A stretch of 64,000 bases of DNA from Methanosarcina mazei S-6. Its GTDB lineage: Archaea; Halobacteriota; Methanosarcinia; Methanosarcinales; Methanosarcinaceae. The DNA lies in assembly GCF_000970205.1 (NCBI RefSeq), contig NZ_CP009512.1:3906001-3970000 (forward strand), given 5' to 3'. The notes below the pieces were generated by a model. The model had not been told where the DNA came from. It saw nothing but the letters and a program-made list of their open reading frames with translations, and did no database searches. This document shows positions 1-8,373 of this stretch, one piece after another; within the stretch, counting starts at the first letter, position 1; each line of letters starts with the position of its first letter. Made by a program: the position numbers and the translations under genes.

Positions 1-1
1 C

Positions 2-1264
2 TTAAAGACGCTTGACGTCCTTGCAGAGGTCTATGTTACCGTGCTTGTGGCAGGTCCGTTATTCATAATGACAACTCTCATAGTGCTGCAATTTTTCAGG
101 CCTGCTTCAGCCCAGATACTTTACATGCTGATTTATATTATAATTCCTCTTGCAACCCTGCTTTTCACAGTTCTCCTTGATACGGTTGGAGAACTCTCCA
201 TGAGCCCGAAAAAGGGAGAAGTCCCTGATTATCCCATTAACCTTTCCGATATACCTGAACTTAAATCAGAAATCAGTGCAGAAGAGGAAGAAAAAAGAGA
301 CAAAAAGTTGAAGCTCTACAGGCAGGTTTACAACATCAGGGACCTTGTTGTTAACCCGTACAGGACTATCCGCGATGAACCAAGGTATACTTTCTTTTTC
401 GGAATCCCTCTAGGACTTTACTATCTCGCCAACCTTCCGGAAGCTCTTAAAAAAAGTATCAATTTAAACTTCTACTGGAATCCGAACTTTGCCCATATAA
501 GCGATAGCAGCGTCCAGTTTATAAGCTCAATTGACGACTACATTGTCATTTTCATTGCCATCGCACTCATTCCCTTCATCATATTTTATGAAATCAGGGC
601 GTGGAGAATGAGGAAGATCGACGAGAGGATGCCTGAAATGCTGAGAAACCTGTCAAGCATGAATGATTCAGGGCTCCTCCTGTCCAATTCCTTAAAAATA
701 ATGGCAGAATCCAAGATGGGGATTCTCAGTAAAGAACTCAAAAAATTAAAGGAGGACCTTTCCTGGGGGACTTCTACTTCAAGAGCCCTGATGAAACTGG
801 AGAATAATATCAGAACCGCCACATCAAGCCGGATTCTGCATACCGTTATTAAAGCGAACGAATCCACAAGCGACCTTAAAAGTGTGTTATCCATTACCGC
901 AGAACAGGTCAAGAGTGAGGAGCGGTTGAAAAAGGAACGCTCTTCCGAGATGATCGTCTATGTTGTCACCATCTACGTTTCTTTCTTTGTTTTCCTTTTC
1001 ATAGTCTACGTTTTGGCTATGTATTTCTTCCCAGAAAGCGCCTCATTTAAAGGATCTTCTCAGGGGATGGGATACGGAGGAGTCGGAAACGGCTACTTCA
1101 ACATACAGGAGTACACGATGCTCATGTATCACTCAGCCCTTGTCCAGGCTTTTACTTCCGGACTTATTGCAGGAAAAATGGGGCAGGGTTCGGTTTACAT
1201 GGGACTGAAGTACAGCGTCAGCATGATGCTGATCACCTATGTAATCTTTACAATGTTCGTCTAA
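2..1264 (+). CDS. Type IV pilus/archaellum platform protein, TadC/FlaJ-like (5' partial)
   Basis: C-terminal part of a type II secretion system F-domain (T2SSF) membrane protein, the inner-membrane platform that works with a GspE/TadA-type ATPase to assemble archaeal type IV pili. The frame is open from base 2 with no stop, so the gene begins left of the window. The visible part has two membrane segments near its start, two more around residues 120-195, a charged helical cytosolic domain (about residues 195-310) containing the family-like stretch ERMPEMLRNLSSMNDSG, and two or three C-terminal membrane segments. It is followed after 9 bases by pilin genes on the same strand, as expected of a pilus operon; the ATPase should lie just upstream, outside the window. 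Family assignment is confident; which appendage it builds is inferred from the pilin neighbours. Confidence 0.85.
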   Translation, partial: LKTLDVLAEVYVTVLVAGPLFIMTTLIVLQFFRPASAQILYMLIYIIIPLATLLFTVLLDTVGELSMSPKKGEVPDYPINLSDIPELKSEISAEEEEKRDKKLKLYRQVYNIRDLVVNPYRTIRDEPRYTFFFGIPLGLYYLANLPEALKKSINLNFYWNPNFAHISDSSVQFISSIDDYIVIFIAIALIPFIIFYEIRAWRMRKIDERMPEMLRNLSSMNDSGLLLSNSLKIMAESKMGILSKELKKLKEDLSWGTSTSRALMKLENNIRTATSSRILHTVIKANESTSDLKSVLSITAEQVKSEERLKKERSSEMIVYVVTIYVSFFVFLFIVYVLAMYFFPESASFKGSSQGMGYGGVGNGYFNIQEYTMLMYHSALVQAFTSGLIAGKMGQGSVYMGLKYSVSMMLITYVIFTMFV

Positions 1265-1273
1265 GGTGTTTTT

Positions 1274-2332
1274 ATGCTAAAGACTCCAGGAAAAGGACTA
1301 AAAAAAGAGGCTGCAGTTTCAGAAGTAATGGGCACTGTACTCCTTACAGGAATAGTGGTTATCATGCTCAGCGCCCTTGGAGTGGCTGTTTTCTCGATGG
1401 AAGGACCAGATGATGTCCCTCATACAAACGTCCAGGAAATCCTGGACATATCTAATAATACAATCTACTTGAAACACAATGGAGGAGAACCCGTAAGCAC
1501 TGAAAATTTTAAGATCATAGCAAATATTAACGGCATGAGGCATGAGTACACATCATCACAAATCTGCGAAAGCCTGGAAAATAGCAGCGTCTGGAAAATT
1601 GGGGATACTATTGAAATCAATTCAATGGATGCATGGGGGGTTGACCTCGGGAATGACGACAAAGTGGAGTTGTTTCTGGTTGATACTCCCTCAAACGAGT
1701 TGATCCAGAAAAGTACACTTACGAGTGCGCTTCAAAAGAATCCCGATTTAAGTTTATGTTTCACTCCGATGGGAGATATAACTGACACATCCACTTCAGG
1801 AAAAAACGCGGCCAAAAAAGGATATGGAGAAAATTGGCAAGTTAGTGCTATAGATAGTACTACAAATGAATATAAAATAGCCACCAACGAAAACAAAAAC
1901 TGTACCACTTATTATCCTCCGACAGGTATGATTAACACCAGCATATATCAAGAATTCAATTTTGGAGTTAAGCCCGCTGCCTACGGAATAAGACCCGGGG
2001 ACACCTTTAGTAACGTGACTCTTATTATCTATTATTATACACATGATAGCACACCTGCAAATAATAAAAAAGATGATTGTGATATCAAATTTGAATACTA
2101 TTACATCGATGAATATGGACAAGGAAAATGGGAATACTACAATGAGACTTTTCCAGCACATAATTCTGACTTCGAATACGAGTATCTCAACCTTACAGAT
2201 CGCATCAATACCCCTAAAGACCTAGCTAATTTTAAAGTAAGGATTAAAGCCTCAACAACAGCAGCTGAAAGCTCAGAGAAAGAGATAAATGTCGATTACA
2301 TAGGGTTGTCGATAGAAGAAGATAACATATAG
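1274..2332 (+). CDS. Archaeal type IV pilin with long C-terminal beta-rich domain
   Basis: Pilin-like protein of 352 residues. The N-terminus has a class III signal peptide: basic LKKEA, then AVSEVMGTVLLTG leading into a hydrophobic helix to about residue 45, matching the archaeal type IV pilin N-terminal domain (DUF1628 type). The motif GPDDVPHTNVQE just after the helix recurs in the other small pilins here. Residues 50-150 align by eye with the whole 153-residue pilin that follows. Residues from about 165 to 352 form an extra, Tyr/Asn-rich, probably beta-rich domain ending in NVDYIGLSIEE; a similar module ends two other proteins of this locus. The start ATG follows AGGTG a few bases upstream. 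It lies 9 bases after the platform protein. Surface location and pilus subunit role are inferred from the signal and context. Confidence 0.8.
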   Translation: MLKTPGKGLKKEAAVSEVMGTVLLTGIVVIMLSALGVAVFSMEGPDDVPHTNVQEILDISNNTIYLKHNGGEPVSTENFKIIANINGMRHEYTSSQICESLENSSVWKIGDTIEINSMDAWGVDLGNDDKVELFLVDTPSNELIQKSTLTSALQKNPDLSLCFTPMGDITDTSTSGKNAAKKGYGENWQVSAIDSTTNEYKIATNENKNCTTYYPPTGMINTSIYQEFNFGVKPAAYGIRPGDTFSNVTLIIYYYTHDSTPANNKKDDCDIKFEYYYIDEYGQGKWEYYNETFPAHNSDFEYEYLNLTDRINTPKDLANFKVRIKASTTAAESSEKEINVDYIGLSIEEDNI

Positions 2333-2441
2333 AGTGAGTAAAATTCATGATAAAATTTCGCGACCGGATTTAATCCAGACGTTGTAAAATGAGACTTATT
2401 AAAATTAAAAAAATTAAAAAATCGGGGATAGGGGAATTGGC

Positions 2442-2903
2442 TTGCCAGAAGTAAAAAAAATTATCGAAAACTCCAGTGCTGTTTCGGATGTCCTGGGGGA
2501 GATACTCATGACAACAGTAGCGGTTATCTTAATCGGTTCAATAGCCGTGTCCATTTTTTCATATGGCGGACCGGATGACAACCCACACACTCAGGTGAAT
2601 GAATGGATAGATGTTGAGACGGACACGATCCATCTGGAGAATAGTGGAGGAGAGTTTATCGACACAGGAGATATTGAAATTGTGGTAAATGTCAACGGAA
2701 TCCGATATACTTATTCCTCTTCTAACATTTCCGAGAACCTGGGGAATAAAAACAGCTGGGAGCTGGGAGACAGAATAGAGATCAACACCTCAAGCGAATG
2801 GAATCTCCAAATAGAAGAGGAAGACGAGGTAGACATGTACCTTATCGATAAGCGTTCAAAGAAGGTGTTCCAGAAACTTCGGCTCTCCACCGGGGAAAAT
2901 TGA
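2442..2903 (+). CDS. Archaeal type IV pilin (short)
   Basis: Small pilin of 153 residues with TTG as the likely start; no in-frame ATG precedes the signal peptide and a purine-rich stretch (GGGGATAGGGG) lies just upstream. The class III signal-like N-terminus reads SSAVSDVLGEILMTTVAV and runs into a single hydrophobic helix, followed by GGPDDNPHTQVNEW and a beta-rich head. It resembles the first 150 residues of the preceding pilin, so the two are paralogues, this one without the C-terminal module. A 109-base AT-rich gap separates it from the previous gene, and it may have its own promoter. Probable minor or alternative subunit of the same pilus. Confidence 0.78.
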   Translation: MPEVKKIIENSSAVSDVLGEILMTTVAVILIGSIAVSIFSYGGPDDNPHTQVNEWIDVETDTIHLENSGGEFIDTGDIEIVVNVNGIRYTYSSSNISENLGNKNSWELGDRIEINTSSEWNLQIEEEDEVDMYLIDKRSKKVFQKLRLSTGEN

Positions 2904-3011
2904 GATTTGAAGCTGGCAGCTCAGGAACAGCTGGTGCGAGCATTGTCGACCCTAATGTTAGTTTTATGGTGTTGCATGTAAGTTAAAAACCAAAGCAGGA
3001 AAGGGAAATAG

Positions 3012-3950
3012 ATGAAAAATAGACTCTTTGAATCAATCTCTTCTTTTTATAGATCCGAATCAGGGATAGCAGCCGCTGTTGCTGCGGCTCTGCTTCTAGG
3101 GATTTTAGTCGTTTCTATGACAACAATCCAGGTCCAGTACGTGCCTGTCTGGAAAGAAGATGCGGAATACTCCCATATGTCCGATGTCTGGCAGGACATG
3201 TCCAGATTCAAGTCTAATGTTGACATTCTGGCAGCAGGCTTAGAAATGAACCCGAATTCCAGGATAACCCTGAACAGTCCGATCCAGATGGGAGGGGCAG
3301 ACCTGCCTTTCATAGGAGGGATGAAAACAGGCGGAACCCTTACTGTAAACAACGACATCTCAGGAATATTGATAGAAGTAAACGACGATATGGGCGGATA
3401 TGACAGCAATCTAACTCTATCTGATATCGGCTCGGTTTCATACCGCCCTGCTAACATCCATTCCGTGGAAGAAACTTATTGCTATGAAAATGGGGCACTT
3501 ATTGTCACCCAGAACGGCAGGTCTGTAATGAAACTTTTTCCAGGAATCGTGCTAGAAGATGGTGCAGGAATAGCTTCCGTAAATCTCTCAGCGAGGATAG
3601 CTACCCTTGAAGGAACAAGAGGTGTGATGGCCAGTAACAGTATAGAGAATATCAGGCTAACGTCCCAAGACTTCATAAACATATATGACTCTGACCAGGA
3701 ATATACCAGTGAAAACGCAACTACAAAAGCTAATGTTACCTCCGTAGACCTTACCATCTACACGGAAAATACAGAAGCCTGGGGAAAATATTTTGAAGAT
3801 TCAGCCAACGAGACTCACCTTCAAGAAGGAACGGATTATAACATAACTAAAGAAGATTATTCCGTGAAATTTTCCCTTTTCCCGGAAAACAAAACCATCA
3901 ATTTTAAAGCATACAATGCGATAATAAAAATGAAAACAGAGATCCAATAA
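3012..3950 (+). CDS. Large pilin-like exported protein (DUF7289-like)
   Basis: 312-residue protein with a short N-terminal segment FYRSESGIAAAVAAALLLG that enters one hydrophobic helix, like a class III pilin signal. The mature start carries VPVWKEDAEYSHMSDVW, a block shared almost unchanged with the proteins at 7402 and 8374 (PEWK-DAE followed by W--M---K--ID). The rest is predicted beta-rich and contains GGADLPFIGGMKTGGTLTVN, also conserved in the paralogues. I recognise it as the pilin-like family usually found beside archaeal pilins (DUF7289, from memory). It closes the first pilin set; a 940-base gap follows. Role as pilus subunit or adhesin is inferred from position and signal. Confidence 0.7.
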   Translation: MKNRLFESISSFYRSESGIAAAVAAALLLGILVVSMTTIQVQYVPVWKEDAEYSHMSDVWQDMSRFKSNVDILAAGLEMNPNSRITLNSPIQMGGADLPFIGGMKTGGTLTVNNDISGILIEVNDDMGGYDSNLTLSDIGSVSYRPANIHSVEETYCYENGALIVTQNGRSVMKLFPGIVLEDGAGIASVNLSARIATLEGTRGVMASNSIENIRLTSQDFINIYDSDQEYTSENATTKANVTSVDLTIYTENTEAWGKYFEDSANETHLQEGTDYNITKEDYSVKFSLFPENKTINFKAYNAIIKMKTEIQ

Positions 3951-4383
3951 AATCTATTTCATTCCCTTTCCTTACCAATTCTTTAACATATGCAGCCGCA
4001 AGAAAAACAGGGAAGGCCTCGGAAAAATAAATTCTGGAAGCTTTCCTGCATCTTTTTTTACTATTTCGTTTTCAGCAGAAAAACAGAAACTCCATAAATG
4101 AAAGAGTCATGTAAGCTTTTCAGGATCTTTCTTATTCAATTTACAGGAAAAGCTTCTTCAGCTTCATAATGAAAAAAGAGAACAGAACAAGAGAATTACC
4201 TCATGTTTTATATTATGAACAATGAGCCAAATTTAATAATAACAATCCCTGTAATAAGAACCTCACCTAGTACAGATGGACGCCACCGGAATCTTTTATG
4301 AATTTTTCAAATATTCAGAGTAAATCCCCCTAAAAGTAAGATTTTGCTCGCCTGAATAAAGGTTATCTCATTCCCCTCAGTGA

Positions 4384-4415
4384 TTTATATAAATATTTAG
4401 ACATTTTATCTAAAT
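4384..4415 (+). promoter_or_regulatory. TATA box plus inverted repeat
   Basis: TTTATATAAA at 4384-4393 is a good archaeal TATA box. Immediately downstream ATTTAGA (4395-4401) and TCTAAAT (4409-4415) form a perfect 7-bp inverted repeat around a 7-base spacer, covering the expected transcription start. This layout fits a repressor-controlled promoter. The only open frame directly after it is the 33-codon ORF at 4417. Confidence 0.35.
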
Positions 4416-4416
4416 A

Positions 4417-4518
4417 ATGAAGGAAGTTTTATTTATAGATAATTCGTTGAAAAAAATTATTTTGAAGCAAACTCTCAAACAAGCTAAAAATACATTCGAA
4501 CATAATATTAAACTTTAA
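4417..4518 (+). CDS. Possible leaderless micro-ORF
   Basis: ATG-started frame of 33 codons (MKEVLFIDNSLKKII...NIKL) whose start lies 24 bases after the end of a TATA box, the distance at which archaeal transcription begins, so any mRNA would be leaderless. The peptide is Lys-rich and amphipathic and not recognised. Supported only by position and promoter; it could be chance in AT-rich DNA, and the transcript could instead be non-coding. Confidence 0.2.
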   Translation: MKEVLFIDNSLKKIILKQTLKQAKNTFEHNIKL

Positions 4519-4891
4519 TAATTGTTATATTTTGAATTTGAATCAAGTTGCCCATTATTTTAAGTGAGTGGGTAACATTTAAGTCAAAATATAAATTACC
4601 TAAAGTATTTGCAATTGAGTCATTCTAATTTTAGTATGTACATGAAATGGATTTAAATAAACGTCATATAAAATTGATTTTCAGTAAGAAGTAGATGTTT
4701 TGGAGAGCTTAAATTAAAAAAGCGATACTAGTAAACTCATTAACACATCACATATAAAAACAAGCTTTATAAAAATGTAGAGTTTAAAAGAAGAGATGAA
4801 AAAACAGTTAGTAAGAATCGAATCTTTGTCAATTAGAAAAAGAAAGAGAAAAAGCACCTCGAAAGGTGCGAGCGTTTTTGAGAGTAGATAT

Positions 4892-5356
4892 TTAAGTTCT
4901 CAGTGTTTTGTCGCAAATCAGCTGGTTAGAGAGTTTGTCGGTAATTTTCACATTATAAACTTTGCCGGCAGGTAACTTGTCTGTAGAAACAATGAATGTT
5001 TCTAGATCTCCAACGGAAAATTGTGCTGGGTCTGTTGGGACAGTAACTATATCAGAAGAGCTTGGAGTAGACATAGCTGGCCCGTTTAGATCAGTAAGGA
5101 TACCATCTTCACGGGTAAGGCGAATTTGCGTATTCTCCCAAACAATGGTGTCTCCACCAAGATGTTCAATTACTAAGGTATCCCCGTCAATAAACTTTGC
5201 ATTGATGTTCGCCTGCGGTGCAGATTTTGCAGGTCCCTGACCAAAGACGGAAGAGCCGATTGCAGCGGCGAGGATGACGGTTATTGCAACCATCAGCACG
5301 ACACCGATAACCGGGGACACTGCTTTATTATTGCTAAATAATTTTTTGAGATCCAT
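4892..5356 (-). CDS. Archaeal type IV pilin (single, divergent)
   Basis: Pilin of 154 residues. The frame is open 35 codons further upstream, but the ATG at 5356 is preceded by the strong Shine-Dalgarno AGGAGGGAGA and directly gives MDLKKLFSNNKAVSPVIG, a textbook class III signal peptide; the upstream part is 5' leader. One hydrophobic helix (VVLMVAITVILAAAIGSSVFG) follows, then a beta-rich head with IEHLGGDTIVW similar to the archaeal pilin N-domain family. It lacks the PHT block of the other pilins here and is closer to the generic archaeal pilin. It is transcribed against the flanking pilin sets from its own TATA box at 5478-5485, so it is probably controlled separately, possibly as a major pilin. 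Confidence 0.85.
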   Translation of the reverse strand: MDLKKLFSNNKAVSPVIGVVLMVAITVILAAAIGSSVFGQGPAKSAPQANINAKFIDGDTLVIEHLGGDTIVWENTQIRLTREDGILTDLNGPAMSTPSSSDIVTVPTDPAQFSVGDLETFIVSTDKLPAGKVYNVKITDKLSNQLICDKTLRT

Positions 5357-5477
5357 ATGTTCTCCCTCCTGAGTTAAACACTCCAAGACAGGACAGCCTG
5401 TCTGACTTTTAACATTTAGTGTTACAAATTTACAATTACTACTTTTTATAACTGCACTCAAAGATATTCTTCGTTCG

Positions 5478-5485
5478 TATATAAA
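5478..5485 (-). promoter_or_regulatory. TATA box of the minus-strand pilin
   Basis: On the minus strand TTTATATA lies about 120 bases before the pilin start at 5356. Transcription would begin near 5455, leaving a leader of about 100 bases that ends in a strong Shine-Dalgarno sequence. Confidence 0.5.
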
Positions 5486-5655
5486 TTTTTGCTGGACTTT
5501 AGAATATTATTTGGTAACTATGTTGTTTATTTTTTATAAGAGTTTTCCTGATAATTTAGAAGACATACTGAATTTATTTTCAACAGTCCGGTTAATATTC
5601 ATTTAATAACATTATAGAAATTTAGACAGAGGATATATAGAAGGTGACTGTTATC

Positions 5656-6132
5656 GTGGAGGGTAAAAAATATGGGGCACTTTTCCAGGACTGCAGGGCA
5701 GTCTCAGAGGTAATAGGGCAGGTGCTTATGGTAGCTGTAGTTGTTCTGGCGTTTTCTTCAATTGCTATTACAGTGTTTTCGGTTGGAGGAGCAGTGAATC
5801 CTCCTCATGTTCCGCGTACCGACCTGCAGGAAAGCGTGAATTTCAAAGACAATACGGTACAGGTATTCCACAGCGGAGGAGAGGCTATTGACCTCAAGGA
5901 TATTAGGATAATACTCAGCGCTGATGGGCAGCATAAAGAGTTCGATATATCTGATACAAAAAATGTTACAGTTTTTGATCCTGCAGGCAACGAGACTTAT
6001 TCTGATGGAGTTTTTATGCTCGGAGACTGCATTGTAATTAATCCAGGTAATGTTAATGTCACAGGTGGAAACGCTACTCTTTACTTCATTCATACGGCAT
6101 CTAGCCAGGTGATTAAAAAAGCAATGCTCTGA
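5656..6132 (+). CDS. Archaeal type IV pilin (short), second set
   Basis: Small pilin, about 158 residues from GTG 5656. An in-frame GTG at 5644 overlaps the Shine-Dalgarno AAGGTGA, so 5656 (8 bases after it) is the better start; the neighbour at 6421 has exactly the same arrangement. Signal peptide region CRAVSEVIGQVLMVAVVV, then NPPHVPRTDLQESVN, matching the PHT block of the other pilins, and FHSGGEAIDLKDIRIIL in the head. Highly similar throughout to the first half of the next gene, so a recent tandem duplication is likely. First gene of the second pilin set. Confidence 0.8.
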   Translation: MEGKKYGALFQDCRAVSEVIGQVLMVAVVVLAFSSIAITVFSVGGAVNPPHVPRTDLQESVNFKDNTVQVFHSGGEAIDLKDIRIILSADGQHKEFDISDTKNVTVFDPAGNETYSDGVFMLGDCIVINPGNVNVTGGNATLYFIHTASSQVIKKAML

Positions 6133-6420
6133 AGAGATCCGGAGGATAATCAAAAATTTCACCTATTTTTAAAAGTAATTTGAGAGTAAAATTTTGAGAG
6201 TGAAATCAAACATGCTTAGAATTAGAATCAAAGATTTGTTAATATATTAATACAGGTTCTCCACAACGATTCCACAATGATTTAAGAGTATCAGCGAATG
6301 AATTTTGGGTAAACTACTAAAGAAGTCCAGAATTCTAAGAAATAATTCAAATAGTTGGATCATATACCATATTTAATAATTTATTAAGTTTATATGCTTT
6401 TATAGAAGGTGATTTTTATC

Positions 6421-7398
6421 GTGGAGGATAAAAAATATGGGGTACCTCTCCAGGACTGTCAGGCAGTCTCAGAGGTAATGGGGACAGTGCTCATGATATC
6501 TATTGTCGTGCTAGCTTTTTCTTCAGTCGCTCTTACAATATTTTCAGAAGGGGATTCGATGGACCCACCGCATACCCCGCATACCAACCTGCGCGAAAAC
6601 ATTAACACTTCAGAAGATACCGTGGAAATCTTCCATAACGGGGGGGAAGAAATTGACCTTAAAGATATCATGATAATACTCAACACTGAAGAGAAGCGGG
6701 CAGAGTTCAACATGTCTGAATCTGCTGTTAAAATTTTTGATCCCAAAGGCAATCAGCTACCTTCTGACGGCGTTTTTACTTTAGGAAACCGCATCGTAAT
6801 TGATCCCACAAGTAAAATCAATATTACAAGCGGAAATGCAGTTGATCTCTATTTTGTGCACACAGCATCCGACCAGGTGATTCAAAAAACTAAACTATGG
6901 AAAGATGTCAGGGATTTGCCTTACTGGATAACTCCTCATACATTTCCTGCCGGGACAGCATATGATAATTACACGGAAACATGGCTGGATACGGAGTTAG
7001 TCGATAAAGACGACGATGGATCCACAAGCAGTTTTATACCAAAATATGAAGATGTATCTGAAAATTTTACTTTTGGCATAGATATAGGGGAGCTGGGGAT
7101 TCCAGAAGACACATTGTTTACCAACGTTACTCTGAGAATCATCTCTACACGACATGACAACAGTGCTAAGAGAACGATACCAGAAATCTACAATGGATCT
7201 CAATGGATCTCATTTGATCCTATTTCCTTTAAAGGCTCAGATAACTATGTGGTAACACAACTCAACATAACAAGATATGTAAAAAACACTACAGAACTAA
7301 GAAATCTCGAAGTCAGGATATCAGCTGACGGGCATGCGGCCGATCAAAGTGAAAAATATTTCAGGATTGATTTTGTAGGTGTCCACGTGGAGTACTAA
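6421..7398 (+). CDS. Archaeal type IV pilin with C-terminal beta-rich domain, second set
   Basis: About 325 residues from GTG 6421; the ORF can start at GTG 6409, but that codon is part of the Shine-Dalgarno AAGGTGAT. Residues 10-160 are nearly the same as the pilin at 5656 (CQAVSEVMGTVLMISIVV, DPPHTPHTNLRENIN, FHNGGEEIDLKDIMIIL). After about residue 165 comes an extra domain with NVTLRIISTRHDN, repeated Asn-x-Thr sites and the ending FRIDFVGVHVEY, resembling the C-termini of the proteins at 1274 and 8374. It ends 3 bases before the next gene. Probably a tip or adhesive pilin; this is inference. Confidence 0.8.
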   Translation: MEDKKYGVPLQDCQAVSEVMGTVLMISIVVLAFSSVALTIFSEGDSMDPPHTPHTNLRENINTSEDTVEIFHNGGEEIDLKDIMIILNTEEKRAEFNMSESAVKIFDPKGNQLPSDGVFTLGNRIVIDPTSKINITSGNAVDLYFVHTASDQVIQKTKLWKDVRDLPYWITPHTFPAGTAYDNYTETWLDTELVDKDDDGSTSSFIPKYEDVSENFTFGIDIGELGIPEDTLFTNVTLRIISTRHDNSAKRTIPEIYNGSQWISFDPISFKGSDNYVVTQLNITRYVKNTTELRNLEVRISADGHAADQSEKYFRIDFVGVHVEY

Positions 7399-7401
7399 CA
7401 T

Positions 7402-8364
7402 ATGAAGAAGGGCATCCAGATCAGGGGTTTGAAGAGTATGACAGAGAAGATTTCAAAAAATTCACAGAAAAGCAAGCCCTTTTTTTTCCGTTCGGAATCT
7501 GCATCATCAACGGTTGTAGGGGCAGTTTTGCTGCTAGCGATCATTGTTAGCATATTTTCGGTGGTCAGGATTGGTTATATCCCAGAATGGAAAAATGATG
7601 CGGAATATTCTCATATGAATGATGTCTGGAAGGACATGGCAGACCTCAAATCAAAAATAGACTTAATAACCATAGCCCTGGCATCAGATCCGGATTCTCA
7701 AAATACTGAAATTACTATGAGCGTACCATTTCATATGGGGGGAGGGGACGTCCCGCTTATTGGAACCATAAAATCAAGTGGAACTCTTTCGGTAAATAAA
7801 AACGACTGTAATATAACCATAAGTCAAGGTTCCAATGGGAACTTGATAGACCCAGTTGCATGCGGCTCTGTGAGCTACACATCACAAAACAGGTATTATG
7901 TGAATCAGGATTTCATATACGAAGGAGGAGCCCTGATCCTTTCCCAGGGAGAAAGATCTTCTATGATGCTTTACCCTTCGATCCGTTTCTCCAGAACACC
8001 GGCAAATGAATACAATGTTTCGATACACATTGTAGAGATCGATAAAAACCCGTATGCTCCTGCCGATGTCATATCTTCTAACACAGGATGCTCTCTCCGA
8101 CTCTCAGGCAAAGAGTATGAGCCTCTCTATAATGACAATAATATAAGTTCGTTCACCTTAACGGTTAATACTGACCATCCCGATGCCTGGTACCTGTATC
8201 TTCAGGAAACAACAAAAGAAGCAGGGATAACTGATTCTACAACACTTACACAAAACGAAAACAGCGTGAGTTTAACCTTCCCCTCCGGACCAGGTGGAAA
8301 GGGTTTGAACAGGCTCTATGTTAGTAAGACAATAGTAAAGGTAGAACCTGGAATAGGGATCTAA
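7402..8364 (+). CDS. Large pilin-like exported protein (DUF7289-like)
   Basis: 320-residue paralogue of the proteins at 3012 and 8374. Basic N-terminus, then FFRSESASSTVVGAVLLLA as a class III-like signal and helix, then PEWKNDAEYSHMNDVWKDM and KSKIDLI. The block HMGGGDVPLIGTIKSSG corresponds to MGGADLPFIGG in the first set. ATG 7402 is preceded by GGAG nine bases upstream; a second ATG at 7438 would also keep the signal. It starts 3 bases after the previous pilin, so the two are surely co-transcribed. The protein is about 70 percent the length of the following one, which has an extra domain. Confidence 0.7.
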   Translation: MKKGIQIRGLKSMTEKISKNSQKSKPFFFRSESASSTVVGAVLLLAIIVSIFSVVRIGYIPEWKNDAEYSHMNDVWKDMADLKSKIDLITIALASDPDSQNTEITMSVPFHMGGGDVPLIGTIKSSGTLSVNKNDCNITISQGSNGNLIDPVACGSVSYTSQNRYYVNQDFIYEGGALILSQGERSSMMLYPSIRFSRTPANEYNVSIHIVEIDKNPYAPADVISSNTGCSLRLSGKEYEPLYNDNNISSFTLTVNTDHPDAWYLYLQETTKEAGITDSTTLTQNENSVSLTFPSGPGGKGLNRLYVSKTIVKVEPGIGI

Positions 8365-8373
8365 GCTGAGAAC

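Larger units (their letters stand above)
3951..4891. other. Long AT-rich intergenic region
   Basis: A 941-base spacer between two converging pilin units (+ strand set ending 3950, - strand pilin ending 4892). It is very AT-rich and has no long ORF. The only structured part I see is a TATA-like box, a 7-bp inverted repeat and a 33-codon ORF around 4384-4518, listed separately. Nothing else is recognised. Confidence 0.6.
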
